From assembly GCF_021531665.1 (NCBI RefSeq), contig NZ_JADYUH010000005.1, positions 1 to 64,000 of the forward strand: a stretch of 64,000 bases of DNA. The letters are read 5' to 3'. Position numbers and translations under genes: made by a program. The notes beneath the pieces were generated by a model. The model made no database searches and was not told the DNA's origin. It saw nothing but the letters and a program-made list of their open reading frames with translations. Of this stretch, positions 35,441-43,957 are shown piece by piece. Position 1 is the stretch's first letter. Each line of letters begins with the position of its first letter. Origin of the DNA: Prevotellamassilia timonensis (GTDB taxonomy: Bacteria > Bacteroidota > Bacteroidia > Bacteroidales > Bacteroidaceae).

Positions 35441-36385
35441 ATGATTAACAGATCGCTCATCAGACTGAAGATTGTACAACTGCTGTACGCATTCTCACAA
35501 AACGAAGGCAAAGACCCGGAAACCGCGTACAAAGAACTGGACTTCTCTCTTGAAAAAACGCAAGACCTGTATCATTACCTCCTCTCCACTCTTCTTGAAC
35601 TCCGGAAACTGGCAGCCACACGCGACAACGTGAGACTGGCACGCGAACGGCGCACCGGCATCGCCTCCGAAAACGCCTCTGCCGACGCTCTCTTCGCCGC
35701 CAACCGCTGCATTGAAAAACTGGGAGCAAACCAGGAGATGATGGACTTCCTGGAAAACAAAAAGCAGGAGTGGAGCGAGGAACCGGCGTTCATCAAAAAT
35801 CTCTACGAAGAAATCCTTGACTCCGACGACTTCAAAACATACGCCCAACAAAAGGAGCACAGTTTCCAAGACGACAAAGAACTCGTCCTGAAAATCTACC
35901 GCCGGAGCATCGTGGACAACGACAAAGCCTCCGAAATCCTTGAAGACCACTCGCTCTATTGGAACGACGACAAGGATACGGTGGATTCCTTCATCCTCAA
36001 AACCATCAAAAAACTGAAAGAGGACACACCCGACGAAGCACCACTGCTCCCATTCTTCCTCAAAGACGAAGACCGAAACTTTGCACACCAACTCTTCAGA
36101 GCAGCCATCACACGCGCCACGGAATTGCAAGAAATGATTGCCGCACAGTGCAAAAACTGGGACTTCGGACGACTGGCTCTGATGGACGTGATGATTCTCC
36201 AAACCGCACTGGCGGAAATCCTCACCTTTGACGACATCCCCTTGAACGTCAGTTTCAACGAATACATCGAAATCGCAAAGGTCTATTCCACACCCCAAAG
36301 CCCATCGTTCGTCAACGCCACACTCGACGGCATCGTCGCAAAATGCCGAAAGGAGGGCATGACGACAAAGGAAAAAGGAAAATAA
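35441..36385 (+). CDS. nusB: Transcription antitermination factor NusB (long form)
   Basis: A protein of 314 residues, about twice the usual length because of a charged helical insertion (about 60-190) seen in Bacteroidetes NusB. The N-terminus (SLIRLKIVQLLYAF) and C-terminal bundle (FGRLALMDVMILQTALAEIL, LNVSFNEYIEIAK) match NusB. It helps rRNA antitermination with NusE, A and G. The following gap (36386-36520) holds a run of nine G at 36406-36414 and no gene. Confidence 0.88.
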   Translation: MINRSLIRLKIVQLLYAFSQNEGKDPETAYKELDFSLEKTQDLYHYLLSTLLELRKLAATRDNVRLARERRTGIASENASADALFAANRCIEKLGANQEMMDFLENKKQEWSEEPAFIKNLYEEILDSDDFKTYAQQKEHSFQDDKELVLKIYRRSIVDNDKASEILEDHSLYWNDDKDTVDSFILKTIKKLKEDTPDEAPLLPFFLKDEDRNFAHQLFRAAITRATELQEMIAAQCKNWDFGRLALMDVMILQTALAEILTFDDIPLNVSFNEYIEIAKVYSTPQSPSFVNATLDGIVAKCRKEGMTTKEKGK

Positions 36386-36520
36386 AGGGTCATCCCGAAA
36401 ACCATGGGGGGGGGAGCCCCGATTGCTTTGACACCCGGTGCTTGAACTCTTCACACACCATGCTCCTTCTTTCCCCGAGAAAACAAAACCATTCTTATTT
36501 TCACACACAACCAAAGAAAC

Positions 36521-36829
36521 ATGTTCACAACTCTTCTCCAAGCACAAGCCGCACCCGCCGGCAGCAACATCTCCATGATTGTGATGATGGTCGTTCTCTT
36601 CGCCATCTTCTACTTCTTCATGATTCGTCCGCAGAACAAGAAACAGAAAGAACTGATGAACTTCCGCAACTCGCTCTCCATCGGACAAGAGGTCATCACC
36701 GTCTCCGGCATCTACGGCACCGTGAAGAGCATTGATGAGAACACTGGCAGCATCATGCTCGAAATCAGCAAAGGCGTGCAAATCAAAATCGCCAAAGAGG
36801 GCGTCAATCCCATCGCCACCAAAAAGTGA
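36521..36829 (+). CDS. yajC: Preprotein translocase accessory subunit YajC
   Basis: A protein of 102 residues with one N-terminal transmembrane helix (about 18-36), the FFMIRPQNKKQKE motif and a small cytosolic beta domain (VITVSGIYGTVKSID). It associates with SecDF at the inner membrane. In Bacteroidetes it commonly lies between nusB and a YbbR-like gene, as here. Confidence 0.93.
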   Translation: MFTTLLQAQAAPAGSNISMIVMMVVLFAIFYFFMIRPQNKKQKELMNFRNSLSIGQEVITVSGIYGTVKSIDENTGSIMLEISKGVQIKIAKEGVNPIATKK

Positions 36830-36892
36830 TTCCGACGGTCGTCTGCCAAAGCGACCGAACAGCACACTTGACTCAACAAAAAGTTCCTTGGA

Positions 36893-37885
36893 ATGATATT
36901 TAGTCTCATCAGGAAGTGCTATGCCAAACTCTGGAACAGGCAATTCCTGATTTTCCTTTTCTTTTTCGCACTCTCTTTCGTGTTCTGGGTCTTCCAAACA
37001 CTCAATGAGACCTACGAAGAGGACTTCATTGTCCCCTTGGAACTCAGCGGCGTCCCCAAAAACGTGGTCATCACCACCGACCTGCCGACAGGACTGCACG
37101 TCACACTGCGAGACAAGGGAATCACACTCCTCACCTATCGCTACACCAACCGACTCTCACCCATCGTCATCGATTTCAACCAATACTCCGGTGCCGGCTC
37201 ACGCGTCAGCATTCCGGGAAGCGACCTCATGCGCAGCGTCGTCAAACAACTCCAACCCGGCACACAACTCACAGCATTCAAACCTGACGTGCTGGAGTTC
37301 TACTACAACTACGGAGAATGCAAAAAGGTGCCCGTGAAAATCTCCGAGATGCCGCAAGCGGGAAGACTCTTCACCATCGCAAAAACCTTGCTCTCACAAG
37401 ATTCGGTCACGGTCTATGCGACACGAGAAGCACTGGATACCATCACAGCAGCCTACACTCGCCGATTCGCCCTCCATCAACTCACCGACACAACCTCCGC
37501 AGAAGTCGGGTTCATCTGCCCGAGAGGCGCGAAGTTCGTGCCTGCCAGCGTGAAACTCACGTTCTGCGTGGACCGAATGGTGGAGAAAACGGTGCAGGTG
37601 CCGGTGCAGCAGGTGAACTTCCCCGCATCCAAACAACTGAGAACCTTCCCCGCAAAGGTGAACCTCACCTTTCAAGTCGGTATGTCGCAATACAAGCACA
37701 TCTCTGCCGACAACTTCGTCCTCGTCGTGAACTATGAGGACCTTCTGAAGAGCAAAGGAAACACCACGCGCCTCTCACTCAAAACCATTCCGACCGGCGT
37801 GACGCACGTGCGCATCAGACCACAGGACGTGGAATTTGTCATCGAAGACATCCCGGGCTATGACAGCGAAGATGAAACAGAATGA
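36893..37885 (+). CDS. YbbR-like domain protein
   Basis: A protein of 330 residues with one N-terminal membrane helix (about 17-38) and repeated beta domains facing the periplasm, the layout of YbbR/CdaR proteins. CdaR regulates the c-di-AMP cyclase in Firmicutes; no cyclase gene is next to it here, so the role is unknown. It overlaps the coaE frame by 14 bases if the upstream coaE start is used. Confidence 0.75.
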   Translation: MIFSLIRKCYAKLWNRQFLIFLFFFALSFVFWVFQTLNETYEEDFIVPLELSGVPKNVVITTDLPTGLHVTLRDKGITLLTYRYTNRLSPIVIDFNQYSGAGSRVSIPGSDLMRSVVKQLQPGTQLTAFKPDVLEFYYNYGECKKVPVKISEMPQAGRLFTIAKTLLSQDSVTVYATREALDTITAAYTRRFALHQLTDTTSAEVGFICPRGAKFVPASVKLTFCVDRMVEKTVQVPVQQVNFPASKQLRTFPAKVNLTFQVGMSQYKHISADNFVLVVNYEDLLKSKGNTTRLSLKTIPTGVTHVRIRPQDVEFVIEDIPGYDSEDETE

Positions 37886-38591
37886 CACCGCGAACCAGCT
37901 GACCCGCCATGCGCCCATGCTCACCATCGCCATCACCGGAGGCATCGCCAGCGGAAAAAGCTTCGTCTGCCGACAACTCGTTGCCGCAGGACAAGAGGTC
38001 TTTGACTGTGACCGCGAAGCGAAACGAATCATCCGCGAAGACGAAAGCGTGCGCCGCGAACTGACGGCACTGGTCGGCGACGGTCTCTACGACTCCGACG
38101 GACAACTCGTCAAACCCGTGCTCGCAGCCTGGATCTGTCGCGGCGGTGAATGCACCGAAAAGGTCAACGCCATCGTGCATCCACGTGTGGCTGAAGCATT
38201 CCGAAAACGCTGTCACGAAAAAGAAGTCCTGCTCCAAAAGAGACACCTCAACCACGCTGAAGCGTCGATGGAACATGCAGAAGACCTGCGTCAACGACTC
38301 CTCGCCAACACCTCCGAACGTCCCACCCCCGTGGCGGTGGAAACGCTGAAGAAACTCCCCGCCGAAAGGACGCTCTTCATGGAGTGCGCCCTGCTCTTTG
38401 AAACGGGCTTCGACCGACTGACCGACCTCAGCGTCACCGTCCACGTCAGCCGCAAAACCCAGTTGGAAAGACTCATGGCGCGAAACCAAATCGGACGCGC
38501 AGAAGCGGAAGCATGGCTCGCACTGCAACTCGCGGAAGACGAACGAATGCAACGCGCAGACCTGTGGATTGACAACGAACCGTCAAAGTAG
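37872..38591 (+). CDS. coaE: Dephospho-CoA kinase
   Basis: The P-loop TGGIASGKS and the DCDREAKRII segment identify CoaE, which adds the last phosphate of coenzyme A. The start is uncertain: ATG 37872 (239 residues) overlaps the YbbR gene by 14 bases and matches coupled genes; ATG 37917 (224 residues) begins LTIAITGG, closer to the usual N-terminus. A charged insertion near 110-150 lengthens it relative to E. coli. The stop is fixed. Confidence 0.85.
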   Translation: MKQNDTANQLTRHAPMLTIAITGGIASGKSFVCRQLVAAGQEVFDCDREAKRIIREDESVRRELTALVGDGLYDSDGQLVKPVLAAWICRGGECTEKVNAIVHPRVAEAFRKRCHEKEVLLQKRHLNHAEASMEHAEDLRQRLLANTSERPTPVAVETLKKLPAERTLFMECALLFETGFDRLTDLSVTVHVSRKTQLERLMARNQIGRAEAEAWLALQLAEDERMQRADLWIDNEPSK

Positions 38592-38675
38592 CGAATACCC
38601 ATATTATATATAGGAGCAAAACATTCAACCTCACCTATAAATAAAAGTAGAATACAAATTAAATTCATCAGAACT

Positions 38676-39116
38676 ATGAAAGACACCATTCTGGCTGTTT
38701 CCGGCAAGCCCGGACTTCATAAGTTGATTTCCCAAGGACGCGGCATGATCATCGTGGAATCCATCGACGAAGCCAAGAAGCGCATGCCCGCCGGCGCACG
38801 CGACCGCGTCACCTCGCTCAAAGACGTGACAATGTACACCGAAACGGAGGACAAACCGCTCATGGAAATCTTCCAAGCCATCTTTGAGAAAGAAAACGGC
38901 GCACCCGTTGCCCTCAACTTCAAAGAAGCAAACAAAAAGGAACTCGCCGACTTCATGGCATCCGTCGTCCCCGACTATGACCGCGACCGCGTTCACGACT
39001 CTGACATCCGCAAATTGATTCAGTGGTACAACATCCTCGTCCGCGGCGGCTACACTCAATTTGTCGATGAAGAAGACAACGAAGAAGCCACAGAAACGAA
39101 CGAAACAGCAGAATAA
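38676..39116 (+). CDS. DUF5606-type small protein
   Basis: A protein of 146 residues beginning KDTILAVSGKPGLHKLIS, which I associate with the DUF5606 family of Bacteroidetes. There is an acidic, Thr-rich tail. No catalytic motif or signal peptide is seen. It follows coaE in what may be one transcript and ends at a strong terminator. Function unknown. Confidence 0.65.
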   Translation: MKDTILAVSGKPGLHKLISQGRGMIIVESIDEAKKRMPAGARDRVTSLKDVTMYTETEDKPLMEIFQAIFEKENGAPVALNFKEANKKELADFMASVVPDYDRDRVHDSDIRKLIQWYNILVRGGYTQFVDEEDNEEATETNETAE

Positions 39117-39142
39117 ACCGAACGATTTTTTCACACGAACTC

Positions 39143-39190
39143 AACGCCGAGACAACGGGACTGACTCCTCCCGCTGTCTCGGCGTTTCTT
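39143..39190 (+). terminator. Rho-independent terminator
   Basis: AACGCCGAGACA (39143-39154) and TGTCTCGGCGTT (39175-39186) form a perfect 12-bp stem followed by TCTT. It closes the nusB-to-DUF5606 run. Confidence 0.85.
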
Positions 39191-39266
39191 GTGAGGGAAG
39201 CAGATTGTAAAACATGTGCCATCGTGCCCGCAAAGAGATTTTCGATTACTCATAAATACGTGAAGC

Positions 39267-39321
39267 AAAAATAAGCACTTTCTTTTGAACGTTCCTTATC
39301 CCGTAATTTATGGAACACCCC
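39267..39321. mobile_element. MITE-like family 1, one-sided fragment
   Basis: AAATAAGCACTTTCTTTTGAACGTTCC through GGAACACCCC matches one end of the long and short family 1 elements. The other end is missing; the sequence runs directly into the second mosaic repeat. Confidence 0.6.
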
Positions 39322-39601
39322 TATAATATATATCATATTACAAGGGCAAGAAAAAACTATGCAAACTATACACAAACCCTACATTTAGACCCGCATCTTT
39401 CTGATTTACTGCGCGTTACAAAATGTATAGTTTATGTTTCAAACCCTACACAAACTATACATTGAACTATACATTGAGGCGTTTCAAACCCTACACAAAA
39501 ACTATACACAAAAGCCTACACCGCAACACGAACCCTACACAAAAACTATACACAAAAGCCTACACCGCTACTATACATTGCAACGGCACGCAGTTTTACT
39601 T

Positions 39602-39755
39602 AGGAGCGCACCCGGTTAAAACTAGGAGCGCACCTAGGAAAAACTAGGAGCGCACCTAAGAAAAACTAGGAGCGCACCTAAGAAAAACTAGGAGCGCACC
39701 TAAGAAAAACTAGGAGTGCACCTAAGAAAAATTAGGAGCGCACCCGGTTAAAATT
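39602..39755 (+). repeat. Tandem array of seven 22-bp units (second site)
   Basis: Seven contiguous units of AGGAGYGCACCYRRKWAAAAYT; first and last carry CCCGGTTAAAA, the middle five CCTARGAAAAA. The unit and the copy number are the same as at 23754-23907, 15.7 kb away. Confidence 0.9.
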
Positions 39756-39952
39756 TGCCTTCCTCAAATTTTAATTTGCCTTCCTCTAATTTTTCTTTGC
39801 CTTCCTCTAATTTTAATTTGCCTTCCTCTAATTTTAATTTGCCTTCCTCTAATTTTTCTTTGCCTTCCTCTAATTTTTCTTTGCCTTCCCCTAGTTTTTC
39901 TTAGCCTTCCCATAGTTTTTCTTAGCCTTCCCATAGTTTTTCTTAGCCTTCC
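39754..39952 (+). repeat. Tandem array of 21-bp units
   Basis: Nine full units of TTTGCCTTCCTCTAATTTTWM plus a partial tenth, drifting to TTAGCCTTCCCATAGTTTTTC at the right. The same unit occurs in fold-back form at about 23513-23570 in the first mosaic repeat. Confidence 0.9.
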
Positions 39953-40074
39953 TCTCTCCCACTCTTCCTCTCTTCGTCTCTTTGTCTCTTTGTCTCCAAA
40001 AAAGCCCCCCATGTGCGGTGCATCAGCGCCGCAACAAAGCCCTTCCCTTTAGGGAGGGGTTGGGGTAGGCTCCC

Positions 40075-40131
40075 TCTCTTTGACTCTTTGACTCTTAGTC
40101 TCTTTGACTCTTTGACTCTTTGACCCTTAGT
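40075..40131 (+). repeat. CTCTTTGA octamer array
   Basis: Imperfect runs of CTCTTTGA interspersed with CTTAGT variants. The same unit forms a longer array at 60248-60451. Confidence 0.8.
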
Positions 40132-40581
40132 TCCCATGTAGGGTTCAGTGCAGGGTTTGTGTAGGATTTTCGCTTCAAACCCTACACATTGCAACGCGCG
40201 GAGAATCAGCGAGATACAAAGCAAATGTAGGGTTTTGTGTAGGGTTTGCAGAGTTTTTTTGTTCCCTATAACATACGTATAGTGGAGTGTTCAGAGGACA
40301 ATAAAAACCGGTCATCATCTTAACTCCCCCTTAGTGAATCTATGTTTGAACATTCATGTTCCACAAATCGTCCCCGTACAAACGATGCGCCCCGCACTTT
40401 CCTCTTTTGCCAATCACGAGACTCTCGTGAAGTAAAAAAGACAACAACTATGACGCGGAGATAACTTAATATTTATGAAAACGGCGTGCAAACACACTGC
40501 GATAGCAGGTGACTGAGCGAAAAGTGACTAACTTTGCCCACAAACAAACATTGTGCTCACACCAATCAAATCTCTGCAACA

Positions 40582-41523
40582 ATGAAAAAACTGGCTATTC
40601 TTTTTCTCGGTCTGTGCACTGCCACGCTTCACTGCGCAGCGCAGGACGACGTATATTTCGTTTCCTCCAAAAAGAAGGCAAAAACGCAAAAGACGCCCGG
40701 CAAGTCGGTCGTGCTGCCCCTGACGGAATCCACGTCCATCGGACACTCGACGGTCACGCCCCTCACAGCCGACACGGTCTTCGTCACGGAAGACTGGACC
40801 ACAGAACGCAAGACGGGATTGAGAGACGTGGACGAATATAACCGCCGCGGCAAAAAGACCGTTGAAACGGAAACCACCGACACGCTCTCGCCCTACGAAC
40901 TGGGTTATGCCGATGGCTACGAAGACGGAACCTACACCTCACGCATCGTGCGCTTCTATGCGCCGCGCCCCGGCATCTACGTCAGCAGTCCTTACTATTG
41001 GGACTATTATGACTACGCCTACGACCCGTGGTATTACGGCTACGGCAACTGGGCACTCGGCTTCTACTGGGACGGCTGGTGGGGCTGGGGCTCATGGTAC
41101 GGCTGGCGCCCATACTACACTTGGGGCTGGTATGACCCCTTCTGGTGTGCGCCGCACCATCATCACTACTGGGCTGCAGTGCCCGCGACAGGACCGACCT
41201 ACCGCTACGGAAACTCCCACCGTCCTTTCTCACCGACCGCTTCCCGCACCGGCAGAAATGCGGTGGCAACGCGCACCTCACGTGACGGCGCGGCTTCAAG
41301 AAACGGACTGGGATTCAACAGAAGTTCTCGCAACTCGCAACGCTCCACCACTTCGCCCTCCCGCTCCACGCGCTGGAACACGGAACGCTCCACACAACCT
41401 TCCACCCGCTCCTTCAACAACAGCAGCGTCCGTAGCAACATGGGTGGCAGTTTCCGCTCCTCGGGTGGCTTTGGAGGCAGCCGAGGCGGCTTCCACGGAG
41501 GGGCACGCGGAGGCAGACGATGA
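40582..41523 (+). CDS. Exported low-complexity protein rich in Trp, Tyr, Gly and Arg
   Basis: A protein of 313 residues from the ATG at 40582 with a signal peptide (LAILFLGLCTATLHCAA). The middle (about 130-205) is unusually rich in Trp, Tyr, Gly and His (for example YGYGNWALGFYWDGWWGW), and the C-terminal 100 residues are Ser/Arg/Gly-rich, ending in RGG-like repeats. No enzymatic domain is recognised. It probably sits in the envelope; a TAACTTTG -7-type box precedes it. The outer-membrane protein gene follows. Confidence 0.65.
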   Translation: MKKLAILFLGLCTATLHCAAQDDVYFVSSKKKAKTQKTPGKSVVLPLTESTSIGHSTVTPLTADTVFVTEDWTTERKTGLRDVDEYNRRGKKTVETETTDTLSPYELGYADGYEDGTYTSRIVRFYAPRPGIYVSSPYYWDYYDYAYDPWYYGYGNWALGFYWDGWWGWGSWYGWRPYYTWGWYDPFWCAPHHHHYWAAVPATGPTYRYGNSHRPFSPTASRTGRNAVATRTSRDGAASRNGLGFNRSSRNSQRSTTSPSRSTRWNTERSTQPSTRSFNNSSVRSNMGGSFRSSGGFGGSRGGFHGGARGGRR

Positions 41524-41638
41524 CACGAATCAAGAGAGAGACGAGTTCAACACATATCCAACCCACACAAGGAGTCCGCACGCGGTGTCTTCCTCCGCCC
41601 GCGACTCCAAAGTGAACCCCTGAAAACACACTGAAATC

Positions 41639-43285
41639 ATGCTTAGAAAATATTATTCTCTGGCAGTGGCAAGTCTGCTCTGCGGCACCCTGCAAGCACA
41701 AGACATCTACAAAGTGGAGACTTTCTCCGGCAGCGACCTCAACGGAACGGCACGCTTCGTCGGCATGGGTGGTGCGATGAATGCCCTCGGCGCAGACCTC
41801 TCCACCATGGGTTCCAACCCCGCCGGCATCGGTATGTTCCGGAAAAGCGATGCCTCGCTGAGTGCAAGTTGCATCTCGCAACCGAACGCAAGACTCGCCA
41901 TGGACATCAACAAAGTCAGAGGCAGTTTTGACCAGGCAGGCTTCGTCTATGCCATGAAAATGCCCGGCGAGGGAAAACTCAAATTCGTCAACTTCGGCTT
42001 CAACTACCAAAAACGCCGTAACCTCAAAAACTACGCCGAAGTCCTCGGCGGACAAACCAACGGATGGTCGCAAACCGACGTCTTCCGCCAACTCTCCAAC
42101 GGCTTTGACCTCAACAACGACAGAGACCGCGACAACATGCTGCCCATCGTCAACGCCGCCTACGACGCACAACTCTCCAACCTTCAAGGAGTGGACCTCA
42201 ACGGAGAGACCTACCGCTTCAACGGCGCGGATGCCTACAACTACCAGCGCGTCACCTGGGGCGGCATTCAGCAATATGACTTCAACATCTCCCTCAACTG
42301 GAAAGACCAAGTCTATGCCGGATTGACCTTCGGAGTATATAACGTGAACATGCACTCTTCCCTCTACTACGACGAAGACCTCCTCTTCCAACACCCCACC
42401 AATGGAAGCGTCATCGTGAACGGAGAAGGCAACCTCCCCTACTATTATTCCTATCAGGACGAAGCCATCAACGGCACGGGCTTCGACTTCAAACTTGGCG
42501 TGATTGCACGACCGATTGAAGACTCCTCTTTCCGAATCGGATTCTCTGTTTCAACGCCCATCTTCTTCGACCTGACGCAAGAGAGCAGCATCTATTTCAA
42601 CTCACCCTTCGCACTGCCCCGGGAAGGAGATGCCAACTACAGACCCTACGCCTACTCCTCCAATCCGGACGAATACACTGAATCAGACTTCTACACAGGC
42701 GGCTTTGACTATCGCATCCGCACGCCCTGGAAAGTGAACCTCAGCCTCGGCGGAACCGTCGGCAACTTCCTCGCACTGGATGGAGAATATGAAGCCACGT
42801 TCTACAAGAGCGCGTCCGTCGGCTACCCCGACTTTGACTACTATGGCTTCGCCGATGGCAGCACCAGCAACGACCGCTGGATCAACAAGGACATTGACAA
42901 CTACATGCAAACAACCCACACGCTGCGTCTCGGAGCAGAGGCAAAATTCGCCGACATCATGTATCTCAGAGCAGGCTACAACTACGTCTCCTCACCCTTC
43001 AAAAAGAGCGCGTTCCTTGACCTCTTCACGCCCAGTCCCAACTACTACGCACGCACCAACACGGACTACCTGAACCTCGGCGACACGCAGCGCGTCACAC
43101 TCGGACTCGGCTGCCGCAGCAAACATTTCTACGGAGACATCGCCTATCAGTATCAACGCCAGCGCGGAGACCTCTATGCCTTCAACTACTTTGAAGGAAA
43201 CACCGTGCAGGACAACTATCTCCCCGCCCAGAAGGTGAACCTCGACCGTCACCAGGTGCTCTTCACCGTGGGCTACAAGTTCTGA
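41639..43285 (+). CDS. Outer-membrane beta-barrel protein (OmpP1/FadL-like)
   Basis: A protein of 548 residues with a signal peptide cleaved near LQAQDIYKV. The mature start, TARFVGMGGAMNALGADLSTMGSNPAGI, is the hallmark of the OmpP1/FadL/TodX group of Bacteroidetes. The rest alternates amphipathic strands and ends in a C-terminal aromatic residue (VLFTVGYKF), as expected for an outer-membrane barrel. Family members take up hydrophobic compounds; the ligand here is unknown. Confidence 0.8.
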   Translation: MLRKYYSLAVASLLCGTLQAQDIYKVETFSGSDLNGTARFVGMGGAMNALGADLSTMGSNPAGIGMFRKSDASLSASCISQPNARLAMDINKVRGSFDQAGFVYAMKMPGEGKLKFVNFGFNYQKRRNLKNYAEVLGGQTNGWSQTDVFRQLSNGFDLNNDRDRDNMLPIVNAAYDAQLSNLQGVDLNGETYRFNGADAYNYQRVTWGGIQQYDFNISLNWKDQVYAGLTFGVYNVNMHSSLYYDEDLLFQHPTNGSVIVNGEGNLPYYYSYQDEAINGTGFDFKLGVIARPIEDSSFRIGFSVSTPIFFDLTQESSIYFNSPFALPREGDANYRPYAYSSNPDEYTESDFYTGGFDYRIRTPWKVNLSLGGTVGNFLALDGEYEATFYKSASVGYPDFDYYGFADGSTSNDRWINKDIDNYMQTTHTLRLGAEAKFADIMYLRAGYNYVSSPFKKSAFLDLFTPSPNYYARTNTDYLNLGDTQRVTLGLGCRSKHFYGDIAYQYQRQRGDLYAFNYFEGNTVQDNYLPAQKVNLDRHQVLFTVGYKF

Positions 43286-43359
43286 AACGTTGAATCTGTT
43301 TCGGTACATATATAATATAGTATTTCATCAGTTCACACTTAAACAACCATCCCTTTCCA

Positions 43360-43770
43360 ATGAAATCCATCTTCCTCACCCTTCTTTCTCTGGGTCTTCT
43401 CACCGCGTGTTCCGCCTCTCGCTCCGCCTACACGCTCGGCGGCGAATGGGACGTCGTGAACCTCAACGGCACCGCCATCACTCCCGACTCAACCAACACG
43501 CCCTGGCTCGGATTCAATCTCAACGAAGGACAAATCTACGGCTACACCGGCTGCAACCAACTCAACGGCGGACTTGACGCCAAAGCCCTCTTCGACGGAA
43601 AAGCCAGTTTCGACCGCATCGCCATGACCCAAAGACTCTGCCCCGACAGCCGCTACGAAAAACTCCTCATCGAGACACTCGGAAAAGTCACAGGAGTGAA
43701 AACCGACAAAAAACAAATCAAACTCCTCGACAAAGAAGGAAAAGAAATCATGACGCTCAAAAAGCGATAA
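43360..43770 (+). CDS. META-domain lipoprotein (HslJ-like)
   Basis: A protein of 136 residues with a type II signal peptide (lipobox LLTAC, Cys17) and a single META domain: GGEWDVVNLNGTAI, GYTGCNQLNGG and MTQRLCP. HslJ-type proteins are linked to heat or drug tolerance in other bacteria, with unknown mechanism. It probably faces the periplasm. Confidence 0.85.
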   Translation: MKSIFLTLLSLGLLTACSASRSAYTLGGEWDVVNLNGTAITPDSTNTPWLGFNLNEGQIYGYTGCNQLNGGLDAKALFDGKASFDRIAMTQRLCPDSRYEKLLIETLGKVTGVKTDKKQIKLLDKEGKEIMTLKKR

Positions 43771-43919
43771 TAATAAGTTGCGTCAGATTTGAATGACATT
43801 TTCGAGGTCAAATTTTCACCCGAAAAAGGAGCATAGCCGTAACTATGTGACTGATGAGGGAGGAAATATGGACCGAAAAGATTTTCAAAGATGATGCAGG
43901 TTATTTTTTGAGGATTACT
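43769..43919 (+). repeat. Palindromic repeat family 2, copy B
   Basis: A 151-base element, nearly identical to the reverse complement of 25446-25597. Its centre is AAGGAGCATAGCCGTAACTATGTGAC. The loop differs from copy A while the five-base stem is preserved. It overlaps the last codon region of the META-domain gene. Confidence 0.85.
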
Positions 43920-43957
43920 AAAACAATATTCCACACACACTACCGCATACAAAAAGC

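Larger units (their letters stand above)
39345..40283. repeat. 0.94-kb mosaic repeat with inverted ends (copy 2)
   Basis: The two ends face each other with AAAAAACTMTGCAAACYATACACAAACCCTACA-like sequence and GATTY..CGCGCGTT, as in the element at 22925-24186. Inside are CCTACAC/ACTATACACAAA units, the 22-bp array, a 21-bp array and an octamer array. The outermost CCCTACACTATACG end is clear only on the right. Bases 40284-40581 up to the next gene show no element. Confidence 0.7.

Noticed and set aside
35495-37099. 534-residue minus-strand frame over nusB and yajC
   Set aside because: Antisense to conserved genes with Cys/His/Val-rich composition typical of shadow frames.
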